From assembly GCF_000151315.2 (NCBI RefSeq), contig NW_011887302.1:372001-436000 (forward strand): DNA of 64,000 nucleotides. Direction: 5' to 3'. The position numbers and the translations under genes were made by a program. Within the stretch, counting starts at the first letter, position 1. Each line of letters starts with the position of its first letter. This DNA comes from Capsaspora owczarzaki ATCC 30864 (Eukaryota; Opisthokonta; Filasterea). Positions 9,784 to 21,400 of this stretch are shown one piece after another. Under the pieces are notes generated by a model. That model did no database searches. It was given only the letters and a program-made list of their open reading frames with translations, and had not been told where the DNA came from.

Positions 9784-11751
9784 ATGACGTTTGTTCTGAA
9801 CATGAATCAGAGACAGCGCGCGTTGTATGATCAAGTCAAGAATGCGAGTGAAGGGCTCAAGTAAGCGAAAGCCCGAGTTGATTTGGAACACAGGGTTGAC
9901 AGCGTGTGTATGCTGACGAGAATGGAGGGAGCAGTTTGGATAAGCAGCAGATTTTTGGCGACGCAGAAACACAGGCGGTTGCTGAGGCACTCAAAGTGAA
10001 CACGAAGCTGACCTGGCTCTAGTAAGGCATGACTGGTGCATGTGAGTGGGTGATTTCAAGCAGATGGGCGTTCGGAGCGCTCACTGATGAAAGGAACGGA
10101 CAGTCTGCGCCAGAATCAGATTGGCGATCCTGGAGCACAGGCGATTGCTGAAGCCCTCAGAGTGAACACAAGACTGACTGGGCTCGAGTAAGGCATCTCA
10201 CTCTTGTTGGTGCATGTGAGTGGGTGATTCAGAAGAGTGCTCATTGATTGAGGGGCTGAACAGTCTGAGTGCGAACCAGATCGGCGATGTTGGAGCGAAC
10301 GCGATCGCTCAGGCAATCAAAGTGAACAAGACGCTGACTTGGCTTCAGTAAATATTGATCGCTTTAAGATGCTCTGACAGCCGTTAGACTCATGCTCCAA
10401 TCTGACGATGTAATTGACAACAACAACAGTTTGAGCAAGAATTTCCTGACCGACACTGGAATCACTACAATCAGGCAAACAGGCAATACCATTTGTAAAT
10501 TGGAGTAAGACTGCTTGTTTATAGGATTTTTGCATGAGCAATAAGCCACTCACCTGCTTTGGCGAACGTGGGTTTCCGAATAGCAACCTTGACGAGCAGC
10601 GTGTTCCGTCGCCTGCCGAATGGGCTCAGATTGCAGCTCGTGTTGTTGCGAACGTGGCAGAGATTCAGCAATTGCGCTCCGAAATTGCTGCCAAAGAGCA
10701 AGTCCTCGCTGCCAAGGACCAAGAGCTCGCAACCAACGTGCAGGACCTGCAACAACTTCGCTCAAATCTCGTTGCCAAGGATCAGGGGCTTGCAACCAAG
10801 GATCTTAAACTGCAGTCAGCTCTTGATCGGATCGACGTACTTGAGCGCAGTCAGCCCGCCGGTGGATCCGCGTCAAGCTTTGATCAACCCATCCCACAGG
10901 TGCCTCTCGCCACTCTCGTCTCCGCCACGAACAACTTTGCTGATGATTCTCTGCTCGGCGAAGGAGCATTTGGTCGCGTGTATGGCGCCAGTTTGCCTGG
11001 ACCTCCCGTTGCCGTCGCCATCAAAAAGCTGTCCGCCGAATCGATCCAACACTATGCAGCATTTCAGTCAGAGTTGAAATCTCTATCTAAATTCCGTCAC
11101 CCCAACATCATTGTCATGCTGTCCTATGCCGAAGCTCAGGATGAATATTGCTTGGTGTACGAATTCATGCCAAACGGTTCTGTGCGCGATCGCTTGAATC
11201 GCAAAAACAACACTCCTCCACTGACTTGGTCCCAGCGGCATCGCATCGCGGCTGATGTTGCCCGTGGCATGCACTATGTCCAAACCGCCTTCGCAGGCCA
11301 TGTTCTGTTCCACCTCGACCTCAAGACGGACAATGTTCTGCTGGACGCGCATTACAATGCAAAAGTGTCTGATTTTGGTCTTGTCCGTGCTGCCGAGCAT
11401 CTTGATGAGAAACGCTACCTTCGTACTCAGAACGCTCAAGGCACAGTTGCTTACATGAGCCCCGAGTTCCTCGTTGATGGCAGAATGACCATCAAGACCG
11501 ATGTGTACGCATTTGGCATGATTCTGCTCGAGCTGGTGACGGCAATGAAGGCAGCTGTGCAACTGAAAACGGATCTGCGCAAGGCTGTGAAAACCCAAAA
11601 TGTCATTGGCATGCTGGACTCGGCGCTCAAACCAACCGAAGCGGAGCAGGAGAGCATCAACGAGATTGTCACTCTCGCGCTCAAGTGTCTTGATGAAGAT
11701 GTCGATGAGCGTCCGTCTTTTGGCAGCATTCTCGTTCAGTTGGGTCCTTGA
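9784..11751 (+). CDS. LRR, coiled-coil, Pelle/IRAK-like protein kinase
   Basis: Six exons, 9784-9860, 9935-10021, 10104-10187, 10264-10347, 10430-10504 and 10539-11751, join to 539 aa. The leader is a close copy of the preceding gene's leader; four one-exon LRRs follow. The last exon starts at 10539 after a weak GAG acceptor. It encodes a coiled coil (about 163-240, heptad-like AEIQQLRSEIAAKEQVL) and a kinase domain with the plant RLK/Pelle signature ATNNFADDSLLGEGAFGRVY. Visible key residues are the glycine loop from about G276, Lys298 in VAIKK, Asp396 in HLDLKTDN and Asp414 in DFG, so it looks catalytically competent. The HRD arginine is leucine (HLD), a non-RD loop. SPE replaces APE. It is cytosolic, since no signal peptide or membrane segment is seen. 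The partner and ligand are unknown. Confidence 0.9.
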
Positions 11752-12120
11752 TGCCAAGCGAAAGATGCTGTGCTGGTGTCTCAGTACTTTATCAAGAGAT
11801 GAGCGAGCTACTCCCTCATTCTTCACTACTCTCTCTGTGTCCGTTTCCGTTTCGCCCTCTTGTGGCATGCTCCTCCTGCATGTTGTAACTGTTGCTTCCT
11901 CGCCTGTTCGTTTTTCAGTGCTCTTGCTTTTCACAACGATTGTTCGTTTCTTTATGTTGTTGCTTGTCACAAACATTGTTCTTGTATCAGCGCTCTTGCT
12001 TTTCACACAAAAATCCACAGTGTTCACTTCACCCCTTCACTTTGACTCACCGACGATGAAACACGAAAATGCTGAGCAATGAGTCGCTTTTGGATTGATT
12101 GACAGTCCTTTTGTTAGTTT
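11752..12120. other. Intergenic region between kinase gene and kinase remnant
   Basis: No coding region is seen. Pyrimidine-rich sequence leads into the third copy of the upstream duplicon (12046-12125). Confidence 0.6.
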
Positions 12121-12125
12121 AGCTG
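12046..12125 (+). repeat. Upstream/leader duplicon, copy 3
   Basis: CTCACCGACGATGAAACACG, then TGGATTGATTGACAG and TTTAGCTG, match copies 1 and 2. Here it runs straight into the middle of a kinase domain instead of a leader exon. Confidence 0.75.
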
Positions 12126-12533
12126 TGCACGCACACTTCAATGCCAAAGTATCTGATTTTGGTCTCGTCCGTGCTGCCCAACACCTCGATGACAAGAGCT
12201 ACCTTCGCACACAGAACGTTCAAGGCACGGTCGCTTACATGTGTCCGGAGTTCCTCGAAGAAGGCCGCATGACTACAAGACGGATGTCTATGCCTTTGGA
12301 ATGATTTTACTGGAATTGGTGACTGCAGCCAAACCGGCACTAGGCTGAAAACAGAAATGCGGAGAACTGTTAAAAACCAAAAGTTCATTGAGATGCTGGA
12401 CTCGACACTCAACCCAATCGAAGCAGAGCGCCAGAGCATCAGCGAGTTTGTCGCTCTTGCGCTAGAGTGTCTTGATGAGGGTGCGGATGAACGGCCATCC
12501 TTTGGACGCCTCATTGCTACTTTGGATCCTTGA
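12121..12533 (+). pseudogene. Truncated kinase remnant of the LRR-kinase family
   Basis: The sequence resumes the kinase of the 9784 gene just before the DFG motif: HFNAKVSDFGLVRAAQHLDD, GTVAYMCPEFLEEGRMT. It continues to a matching C-terminus (GADERPSFGRLIATLDP, TGA at 12531-12533). The leader, LRRs, coiled coil and the ATP-binding half are absent. Compared with the intact gene there is a 1-nt loss near 12273 (in the stretch corresponding to MTIKTD) and another near 12342 (after AAKPA), so the frame changes twice. It looks like the product of unequal crossing-over that removed everything between the promoter copy and the C-lobe. Confidence 0.85.
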
Positions 12534-12806
12534 TGACAATCGGAAAACATACTGTATTGCACGTTTCTAACGAGGGCGAGGTTGCACACTTTTTCATTCA
12601 GCGGATGTTTCGGCTTGGCGAACACTCGCATATGGGCGTGTTGGTCAATTTACCCCTTCTCTTCTCGAGCATTCTTTGAATATAAGCTATGGTTTTGTTC
12701 TCTCCACGCTGCAATAATGAACTTACATTGAATGATTGAATGGGGAATCAAGCTCACTTTACTTTGTGCTCAAAGAGTAAAGCAACCAAAAAAAAAAAAA
12801 AAAAAA

Positions 12807-13632
12807 ATGGCGGCGAGCCAAGACCACGATTCATCACGAAATCTCGCCGCTTCTACTTCGACCGCTCCAACTGAAGTGGTCGACCCGCGTGCAGAGTGGG
12901 CGCGCGACCTCCGCCTGCGCTTTTGCGTGCGGCCACAGTTCCCCGAGACGGCGACCATGCTGCATGCGGACGGCAGTCTCAACCGCGGGTAAAGTTCAGG
13001 TTGGGATTTCCCGCCAAAAACACAAAATCCTTCGTGAATGCTTGCACCGAGGCTCATCCATTGCTGACGATGGCACGCTGTTTTGTACGTCTATGGGATG
13101 GCTGACATAGATACTTTCGCATTGAGCGAACGGCCACCAAGGAGCGGACGTGGACAGATCGCGAACGCGACCTCCTCATTGCTGGCATTGGCACGTACGG
13201 CGTTGGCAACTACTCTGCCATGACTGCCGACCTGCTGCCAGAATGGGTAGGTGCAGTCTAGTGTGTGGCACTTGCAAAGTTCACCAGGGACAGCGGGTGT
13301 GTGAAACATGGAACAGTCAAGCAACAAACGACAATTCTGACCTGATTCTTGCTTCTGTCGCTTGGCCAACTCTGCAGACAAGCAACGATTTGCGATTGAA
13401 AACAATGCGCTTGCTGGGCAGGCAAAACCTGACCAGATACAAGGGCTGGATGGGGGATGCAGCTGCAATTGAGCACGAGTACGAACGCAACCATGCACTC
13501 GGCATTGAACTCAACTGCTGGCGAAGCGGCATGCTCGTGGCAGACGACGATGGGGCATTAGAGCGAGCACTAGACGTGGCATCGTCTGGGAATGGTGCTG
13601 CTCTGTCGGCCAAATCCCCAGCAACTTCGTGA
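12807..13632 (+). CDS. SANT/Myb-like domain protein
   Basis: Three exons, 12807-12988, 13111-13246 and 13378-13632, join to 190 aa. A single Myb/SANT-type domain lies at about 75-130: RTWTDRERDLLIAGIGTYGV, GNYSAMTADLLPEW, then after an intron NDLRLKTMRLLGRQNLTRYKGW. The spaced tryptophans and the turn before the third helix fit Myb/SANT. The rest is unstructured, and the tail has Ala/Ser and acidic residues. It probably acts in the nucleus binding DNA or chromatin, but I cannot name an ortholog. An A-run of about 20 nt lies directly before the ATG. The first exon ends GG|GTAAAG. Confidence 0.7.
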
Positions 13633-14048
13633 AGCGACTTTTCGCAAAGCCGGGCTCATCACCAATGACCTCGTTCATTCGCAAGCTGGCAGCGCTTGAC
13701 AGCTTCAGAAACGATGCGCTTGAGCTGGAGCTTTTTATTTATTGTTACAAGGAAGTCATGCAGGTGGGTTGATTCCACTGCATTGCTAGTTTTTGCACAA
13801 ACGGCCGTAGTTTTCCACGCACTCCATCCCCCAAGTCCAAGCCATACCGCCGCGCATGTGCACCAAGTGTCTCTTGTGTTGTATCAAAGTTTGAATACAA
13901 AACGAAAAGAGCGAAACAAAAACCTTCCTTGTTGTCGAAAACCATACCACATACAGACATACACACTGAAAACAACGACCACACGATCAACAAACAACAA
14001 CACATACACATCCACTACGAATCCAGCAGCTGTTTTTTTTTTTTTTTT
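13633..14048. other. Intergenic region, convergent 3' ends
   Basis: No coding evidence is seen. It ends with a T-run of about 19 nt that abuts the RPB8 stop codon (an A-run on the sense strand of RPB8). Confidence 0.6.
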
Positions 14049-15101
14049 TTACACTCGGCGAATCAGAAGGTAGATGTTGTCGTCCAAATTCAGCTTGTCG
14101 AGGTTGCGCGCATCGCCCTTGATTCGCATCAGCAAGCCGCCGAAAGATACATAGACGGCGAGCTTGTCGCGGTCCTCCTCGTCGCACCGGTAGATCTTTC
14201 CGTGCATAACGTACTCAAAGTTGTCCGCACGCGTGTTCTTTGTGCTGCGAATAAAGTGGCCGTCGTCCGGCACGCCGTTCTCATTGAGTGTGGAAGCGAG
14301 CATGAGCGAGAACTTTTCGCTCAACTCCAACTGGTAAATCTGCGAGTTGATATCGAGGACGAGCGCCATGTCGTAGTTCTCAGACTGGCACTCCAACCGA
14401 GAGACTGAGAAGCAAAATGCATCAAAAAACCAAGCGGACGATCAAACAAAACAAAGTGATGAGCGATTCGACCGGATGGTAAGCATGATTGGAATAACGC
14501 ATGCAAACAGGTTGACCCATGACACCAGATGCGAGACGACTGAGCAGAGTGAATGGTAGAGCATTGTATGGACCTTCCATTGCGTTTGCCCCAGGTTTCC
14601 TCTCGTCCCCGCCTGATCCCCTCGCGCTCCTTCTCTGGCGTTTCGTGGACATGTGTGTGCACTGATGTCTCCGACTCGAGTGGGCTGATGCTGGCCACGG
14701 ATTCACGGATTGCCCGCTCATCGCCGCTCCATTGCCGCGTGGAGTTGAGCTCAGCTCTCAGCTCTCATCTGCCTTCGCTCGCTGCCTCCGCCCCCCCCCC
14801 AATCCCGCCACCACCACCGCTCTACGGATGCACGAGCAATGGATCATACTTTATCAGATCGCTGGCACGCCCCGGGCGGTCGGTCCTAAGTCGCGCGGCA
14901 TCCGATCTTCAATCTCGCTCCACTCAAGCGACGACGCCTCCAACTCCACTCCACCTCCAGTCCACTCCGCCCTTCGCATTGCCTGCAACGTAATTTGTCG
15001 TAGTCCTTTTGTGCTTTACCGCGATCGAACTTTTTGCCATCGCGGTTGATGTCCTTGACTTCGAAAATGTCCTCAAACAGGACGCCAGAGTTGGACGACA
15101 T
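14049..15101 (-). CDS. POLR2H: RNA polymerase I/II/III common subunit RPB8
   Basis: Two exons, 15020-15101 and 14049-14404, join to 145 aa, close to the family's usual 146-150. The protein starts MSSNSGVLFEDIFEVKDINR and crosses the 615-nt intron at KKFDR|VSRLECQSENYDMAL, matching human KKFDRVSRLHCES. FEYVMHGKIYR, YVSFGGLLMRIKGDA and the C-terminal NIYLLIRRV are classic RPB8. RPB8 is a small OB-fold subunit shared by all three nuclear RNA polymerases. The nearby Met eight codons upstream (15125) is less likely because homologs start at or near MSSN. Divergent from the fluoride exporter gene, 442 bp apart. Confidence 0.95.
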
Positions 15102-15543
15102 TGGAAAACGCGACTGAGTGAGCAAAGAAAGACTGATGTAACCGTAACATTGATGATGGATGTTGATGACATGCTGCTACATTGGAGGATTTTCGTAGAG
15201 TAGGAGCAAAGTGAAATGCAAGCAAGGAACAGCAGCAGCAGCAGCAACAGCAGCAGGACAGTTCAAAAGCGATCGCAGCGAGAGATCAAGAACAAGCGGA
15301 GGAGAGAATACTCGCACCATCACACCTTGCATTGTGGAATAAAACTTTGAGCATCACGATGGGGGGTTTCTCGTGCTCAGTCTACGAATCTGAGATTTAC
15401 TTGTTTTGTAGATTGCAGACCTGTCAAAATCAAGTGCCTTTCCACCGCACCGCCCCCACGACAAGACAACAGCCCGAAGCACAACAAGCGCACAGAAGCA
15501 GGTCCAAGCCAGTCCTGCCAGCCAGAGCGCTGCGAGAGAGCGG
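15102..15543. promoter_or_regulatory. Shared intergenic region of RPB8 and the fluoride exporter
   Basis: This is the 442-bp divergent spacer. It holds a CAG/CAA trinucleotide run at about 15230-15256. I see no recognisable core promoter motif. Confidence 0.4.
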
Positions 15544-17405
15544 ATGAAGCCGCGGCCGGCCTCGATGTCGGAGACAACAGAACTGGACAATCTGCCGCCA
15601 GCACGGTCTCGTGCCTCTGAGGCCGATGATGCTGATGCTGATGCTGATATCGATGCCCATGCAAGCAGTGTGGCTGCAAGACACGTGCCCATGCCACAGC
15701 AGGCCGGAGAAGCGTCCGTCAACATGGCACCTCCTGGCTCAGTGCCCATCGCCGAGCTCGTCGCTTCCAGCGAAGCTGCACACCCAACCGAAGCTCCGAT
15801 TCAAACACAAGCTTCATTGTCCCTGCTTGATGTCGATACTGTGCTGGCAGTGTCAATTTTTGCCATTGTTGGTGTCCTGATCCGCATCGGGACCAACCAT
15901 CTGACGCCGTACGACAGTCAACTGCTCTTTGGCTCGTTCTACGCTCAAGTCGTTGGGTGCATCATCATGGGATGCGTCTTTACATTGCAAAGCGTGTTTT
16001 CACCATGGTATAGCAAATGACGCGGCAATCGCACCATGCTCTGGTGGCATTTTTTTTTCTGGGCCACCAAACGACATTCTGACTAGCGGGTTGTTGAACT
16101 AGGTTGTACGTAGGCCTCACCACAGGACTATGTGGCACAATTACAACATTTTCGTCGTGGAATCAGCAAGCTAGCACTGTTTTGGTGGGTTGGCACGGAA
16201 TGCCACCACCTTCCTACAATTCTGGCGCATTTCAGGTACCGGAATGCTGCTTCTCGCCTGTCTGTGTTGTCGGTGCTGTCGGGTGTTGGTCTTTGTGTGT
16301 CTAAAAGGGTGTATTATGATCTGTTTCGTCGCAAAGAGCAAAGCCAACTGATCTGCATGGACACGAGCTCACACTCTTTGCAAAATGTCGAAACTTTGAT
16401 TGTGCTAGTTTGTGTCCTGGATGACCATTCTCGTCATCGGCCTCGCCGTGTCGCTTGTATCACTGGCGTTCGGAGTACATGTCGGACAGGCCATGCTGGT
16501 CTTGCTTGAACGACGACGGCGTCATCAGCAAGGAAATGAGCCGGCTCGTTCAACAACCAACAAGTCCCAGCGAGATGGAGATGCAACTGCTCAAACCAAC
16601 CGCTTGACTCGTCAAACCATCATCCTTGCTGTAGTACTGTGCGTTTCTCTCGTGCTTGTGATCGTCCTTCCATATGAGCTGGACTGCAGAGACATCATGT
16701 TTTCGTGCATCTTAGCGGTGCCAGGTAAGAATCTCACTGGCCAGAGGAGGAGGGTGCGCTGAAGATTTGCTATTCAAATATTCGCGCGGTTGTTCTCTCG
16801 TGCAGGCGCCCTGAGTCGCATGTGGCTCAGTCTGTGGTTGAATCCCAAGCGACCGACCTTTCCGCTCGGCACCTTCACTGCCAACATTATTGGCTGCGTT
16901 CTGCTCGGGATATTCACTGTCGTTCAAAGCTCACAGCACTGTTTTGTGAACAACTCGATGTGCGTGCATGCGTGTGAGGCGATTTTGGAGAGAAGCGTTT
17001 CCACTTGGTTGGCTGATTTTGGTTTGTTGATTCTGCCAACGTTCTCGTTCTCGCTCTCCTCCCCAGAGTGAATGATTTATTTATTGGACTCGAAAACGGG
17101 TTTTGTGGTAAGTTGGTAGAGAAGCATCGTCAGAGCGCCTTTGCTTGATTGCGCCTGCATTGCCCTGGCTGATTTGGAATTCAAACTTTCTTGTTTGTTG
17201 TTGTTATCCGTTGAACGCTCTCTGCTGTTGTCCTCTATCAGGCGCCCTATCGACCGTATCGACGTTTGTTGTCGAATTGCACATCAAACTGAATTTCCCC
17301 TCCGCCTACACGTACGGATTGGCGGCTGTCGGCGCAGGCCAGGCCGCGCTTCTTGTCATCAATGGCGTCTATGTTTGGGGCTCGACGCCAGATCTGTGTG
17401 CATAG
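15544..17405 (+). CDS. FEX: Fluoride exporter, two CrcB/Fluc domains in one chain
   Basis: Six exons, 15544-16007, 16103-16235, 16409-16724, 16806-16959, 17067-17107 and 17242-17405, join to 423 aa. After a long acidic, disordered N-terminus (about 95 residues) come two CrcB domains. The first has RIGTNHL and GLTTGLCGTITTFSSWNQ; the second has LSRMWLSLWL, GTFTANIIGCVLLGIF and GLENGFCGALSTVSTFVVEL. Both carry the GxxxGxxGxxTTFSxF-type signature, adapted as STVSTF in domain 2. A charged linker (RRRRHQQGNEP region) joins them. Eukaryotic FEX proteins export fluoride across the plasma membrane as a fused pseudo-dimer. Exon junctions fall inside the signatures (W|LYVGLTT and C|GALST) yet join in phase. 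Confidence 0.93.
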
Positions 17406-18418
17406 CGCCTGTTTACTGTTTTGGAAATGCACGATTTAGCCATCGAATGCATAGGATCGAAGAAACCCAATAGTAGATCTCGCTTTGCACTGTTGCTGCT
17501 TCCTTATTCGAGAGTAGATAGACGTTGTTATGCTTGATAGCTGCAACAGCCCTGGCGGAGGAATTTCAGGAACAACGCTGATTGTACCATTCATCAACGG
17601 TGAGGAGATCACCATGTGAACAAAGTCGCTCGGAATCTGCGGAAGACCTTGTTCGATGCGAATTCCTCATTCTTGTTGTATGAATCTGTGGCAGACATGA
17701 TGCTATCGTATCGAGCGGCTGGCGCTGAAACGACTCACATCAAATATTGTGGAGTTTTCTCCCTCAAATGACTCACCCAAGGCTTCCATCCCATCAGACT
17801 GACACCAGATGCCGTTTTTCGCACATAAGTACACTGTATGGTGCTTGGCAGGGTCAGAGGGCGATACAGCCCAGTCCTGGAATTCGGGGCACCTGCTCGA
17901 AATCATCTGCCCGTTGTGCCTGCAGTCCGCGGCGCGCTAGAGATCCGCTGTATTTGTTTGATCTCGATCCAACTTACTAAGATTTTGTATTGTAGAGTGA
18001 AGGTGCCTCGGTTCGGTCGAACAACAGGCCATTTTTGGGCCTAGTTCCGGCAGTTTCGTCGGAGCGCCCTCGACCGTGTCGGTCTTCTTTCACCGCTTCT
18101 TTTTTGAAGCACTATTTGCCATTGGCTTGTCGGGGAGAGCGCGACGCGGACGCCGCCTCGAACGGACGAGATTCCTTATTTTGACTTTTCGTAATGCTGC
18201 GCCAGCCAAATCGAAGTCGGCTCAGAAGGCTCTGCCAGCCCCCCTCTGTGGCAAGTTACTCAAATGAGGACAACTACATGAAATTTGTGAGAACAGGGCA
18301 ATGGCGTCCAGAGGACAGGCGTGAGATCGAAACGTTAGGCACCCTTCACATTAAATCGATTTGTCCTGATATTCAGTCAGTTTTGAAGGGTAACTTGTTT
18401 GTTTTTTGTCTTTTCTAA
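17406..18418. other. Intergenic region between FEX and the long LRR gene
   Basis: It contains one weakly supported two-exon small ORF on the minus strand (17566-17906, listed separately). Nothing else is supported. A plus-strand open frame from 18194 ends at a stop at 18416-18418, just before the ATG of the LRR gene, and lacks family similarity. Confidence 0.4.
17566..17906 (-). CDS. Possible small two-exon protein
   Basis: Exons 17777-17906 and 17566-17636 join with matching phase to 66 aa, using a GTGAGT donor and a GCAG acceptor. The peptide (MISSRCPEFQDWAVSPSDPA, VYLCAKNGIWCQSDGMEALG, GDLLTVDEWYNQRCS) looks protein-like, with five cysteines. It has no signal peptide and no known relatives that I recognise. 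It could equally be the 3' end of a longer gene: an acceptor-like CTGCAG sits at 17925-17920. Treat as tentative. Confidence 0.3.
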
Positions 18419-21400
18419 ATGGCTAAGAAGGCCGTACCCTCGGCTGCTCCTGCTCCGACGCGCTACAAGAGCCACCAAGCCAAAGACTGGTGGCAGCCTC
18501 GGTAGCACCGACGCAGCGGAGGACGATCGTGTGGTCGCGCGAACGGAGGTCGATCCACCCAAACCCAAGCGAGCTGCTGCCCGTGCTGCTACTGCTGCTG
18601 CTGCCACTGCTGCCACATCAGCAGTACAAGTGGCTAGTACTACTATTGCTGCTCCCCGAGGCAGGACCAGCAAGGCAGCCGCACCTGTCCCTGCCATCTC
18701 AGAGCCGCTCAGCAAGGTGCCGCTTGTGCCCAAAAGTTGTGAGGCGTAATGCCAGTCCACTAGCTCGTCGCTGACATCTTGTTTGCTTCGTTTGTGATTC
18801 CTACTGTTTGATTTTTCACATAACGCCAGACCGCTCAGAAGAAGGCCACTGCACCAACCAACCAAGGATCTCAGACTGTGAGCTACCATCTTCGTGCTCG
18901 CAAACCCATTCAGGTTGCAATTGCGCGTACTGGCAAGACGAGTTCAGCTTCCAGTAGTGGCGTCCGCAGCAAGCGTGGCGCTGCTGAAATGGCCGGGGAG
19001 AACACCTCAACATCCAAGAAGAACAAGAAGAAGGCTCGTCAAACGAACGCTGACGATGCTGACGACGGCGACTACGAGGACTGCGAGGACGACACTGCTG
19101 GCGACGACGACGACAACCAGGACAGCAAGAAGCTCAGCAGGGAGGAAGCGATTGGTGAAGCTCTCCTGCAAAACACCACACTGACTACGCTCGAGTATGT
19201 ACTTGTCGTCTTCTGCTAACTCCATGTTTGTTTGATGCCTTGACTCACCGTATGGTATCAGCTTGGGCGAGTGTGTGATTGACGATGCAAAAATGCAGCC
19301 GATTGCGGCCGCGTTAGTGCAGAACAAAACGCTGACGACACTCCGGTATGTAAAGCTGGATCCATTGCCTATGGTAATGGCAGCTGTACAAAGCTCACTC
19401 GCTCACTGCTTTGCTTTATGATAACAGGACTCGAAATTACATTGACGCAGTGATTGCCGATGCACTGACGCAAAGCACCACACTAACTGAACTCTCGTAA
19501 GTTGTTTTTTGCAATTTGCCCGTGTTGCTTTGTGCGAGGTAATTGGCTCACCATGTAACGACAGAGGTTACCTCGATGCCAATGGAGCGCGATCGATGGC
19601 AAAGGCACTGACGCAAAACGCCACGTTGACCACGCTCTAGTACGCACCGCTTTCGCATTTTGATTGCATTCGAGTTTGCCATTGCAAATGCTCCGGTTTG
19701 TTTCGATGGCGTCGCTCATTGTGTGGTAACAGTGTGGACTCGGGCAAATTCGGCCCGGCAGAAACAAACACGATTGCCGCCACCTGAAGCAAAACTCGAC
19801 ACTGACCACCCTAGAGTATGCTTCTTTCCTCTCATGCTGACCACTTCCGTGTCTGATTGCGAACATCAATCTAACCATGTCTGTCTGTTGGGTCAGGTTG
19901 TATGGTCCTCAGATTGGAGACTTTGGAGCTCAAGCGATTGGAGAAGCGCTGAAATCAAACACCACTTTGACTGCACTCCGGTAAGGATTCCACTCTCTTC
20001 CTCTTCTGCTAGTTGCTTGTTCGCTGATAAGTTGAATCGTATATTGGATTATTGATTCTCATGTCATGGTCACCAGCTTGATCGGCAACGATATTGGCAG
20101 CGCTGGAGCGCAAGCGATCGGAGCGGCACTCAAGAGCAACTCGGCATTGGCTACGCTTGTGTCAGTGCCATTCTCATGCTGAATCATTGCTTGAGGTCAT
20201 GCGAGAAGCGCAGTGATGTGTGTTGCTCACTTCATTGTAATAGTTTGAATAACAACAAGATTGGCGAAGCTGGCGGACTTGCGATCGCTGATGCTCTGGT
20301 GTGCAACAAGACGCTGACCACGCTTTCGTACGTTCTGCCGGATGGATGTTGTGGCCTTGGGTTCCACTGCTGCGTTATTATGCCATCGCTGACATCAATT
20401 GCCACAGGCTGTATTGGTGTTCGATTGGAGATGCTGGAATTGAAGCGATTGTCCACGCGCTCGAGAAGAACACTACGTCGACTTCCCTCAAGTATGATCC
20501 TTGGCTCTCTTTGACTGAATCCATGTTTTTGCCACTGCAAGCGATGGTTCATTCGTCATATCGCTGACTGTAATGCTCGCAGCTTGAAAAACAATATCAT
20601 TCTCGGTTGTGGCACGCAGGCGGCGCTACCACGGATGCTCCAAGAGAACACGACGCTGACTGAGCTTGAGTACGTGACAGCTCCTATCTTTATCCCCCTA
20701 CCCCAAACGAAAAGCAGAAAGATGAAGAGAACGAAAATCGCGGCTGCCGAATACTGCATGCTCACACGTGGCTGTAGCCTGAGTGAAAATGGATTGAAAG
20801 GCGTTGGATTCCAAGCAATTGCAGAAGCGCTCGCGCGAAACACGTCGCTCACGACACTCTCGTACGAGTTTCCCTGTTCATGTTGATGAATGCTGTGCTT
20901 TATTGTGGTATTGGATGGTATGACTCACCGGTTTGGAATAGACTTGCGCGTGACGCCATGGAAGTAGCTGGAGCGCAGGCGATTGCTGCAGCACTCAAGA
21001 GCAACACCACACTGACCACACTCGAGTATGTTTGCAATCTGTCATGCCGGTTCGACGCTATCACTCTTGATTATCAGAGTACTTTGGAATTCTCACAATC
21101 GGATACAGTCTGGATCACAGTCGATTTGGTGATGCCGGTGCGCAGGCCATTGCGGATGCTCTTCGGCAGAACAAGACGCTTACCACTCTGCAGTATGTTT
21201 TTCAGCCGCATTGGCCCGTTTCTCGTCTGCAAAGGCCAAAGATTAACCTTGCTTGTATTGCTTGTCACGTGTCAAGTCTCAAGCACTGCAGGATTGGCAC
21301 CGCTGGACTCCAAGCGATCAGTGGAGCACTCGCGCAGAACAACACGCTGACCACGCTCAAGTACGTTTGGGAACGATGTTGTAGAGAGCGAGGCTTTATT

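Noticed and set aside
12786-12807. Poly(A) run as the tail of a retrotransposed element
   Set aside because: No element body or target-site duplication is visible, and the neighbouring genes contain introns.
14405-15019. Possible separate gene inside the 615-nt RPB8 intron
   Set aside because: Only short frames in several phases; the flanking exons join perfectly to a full RPB8.
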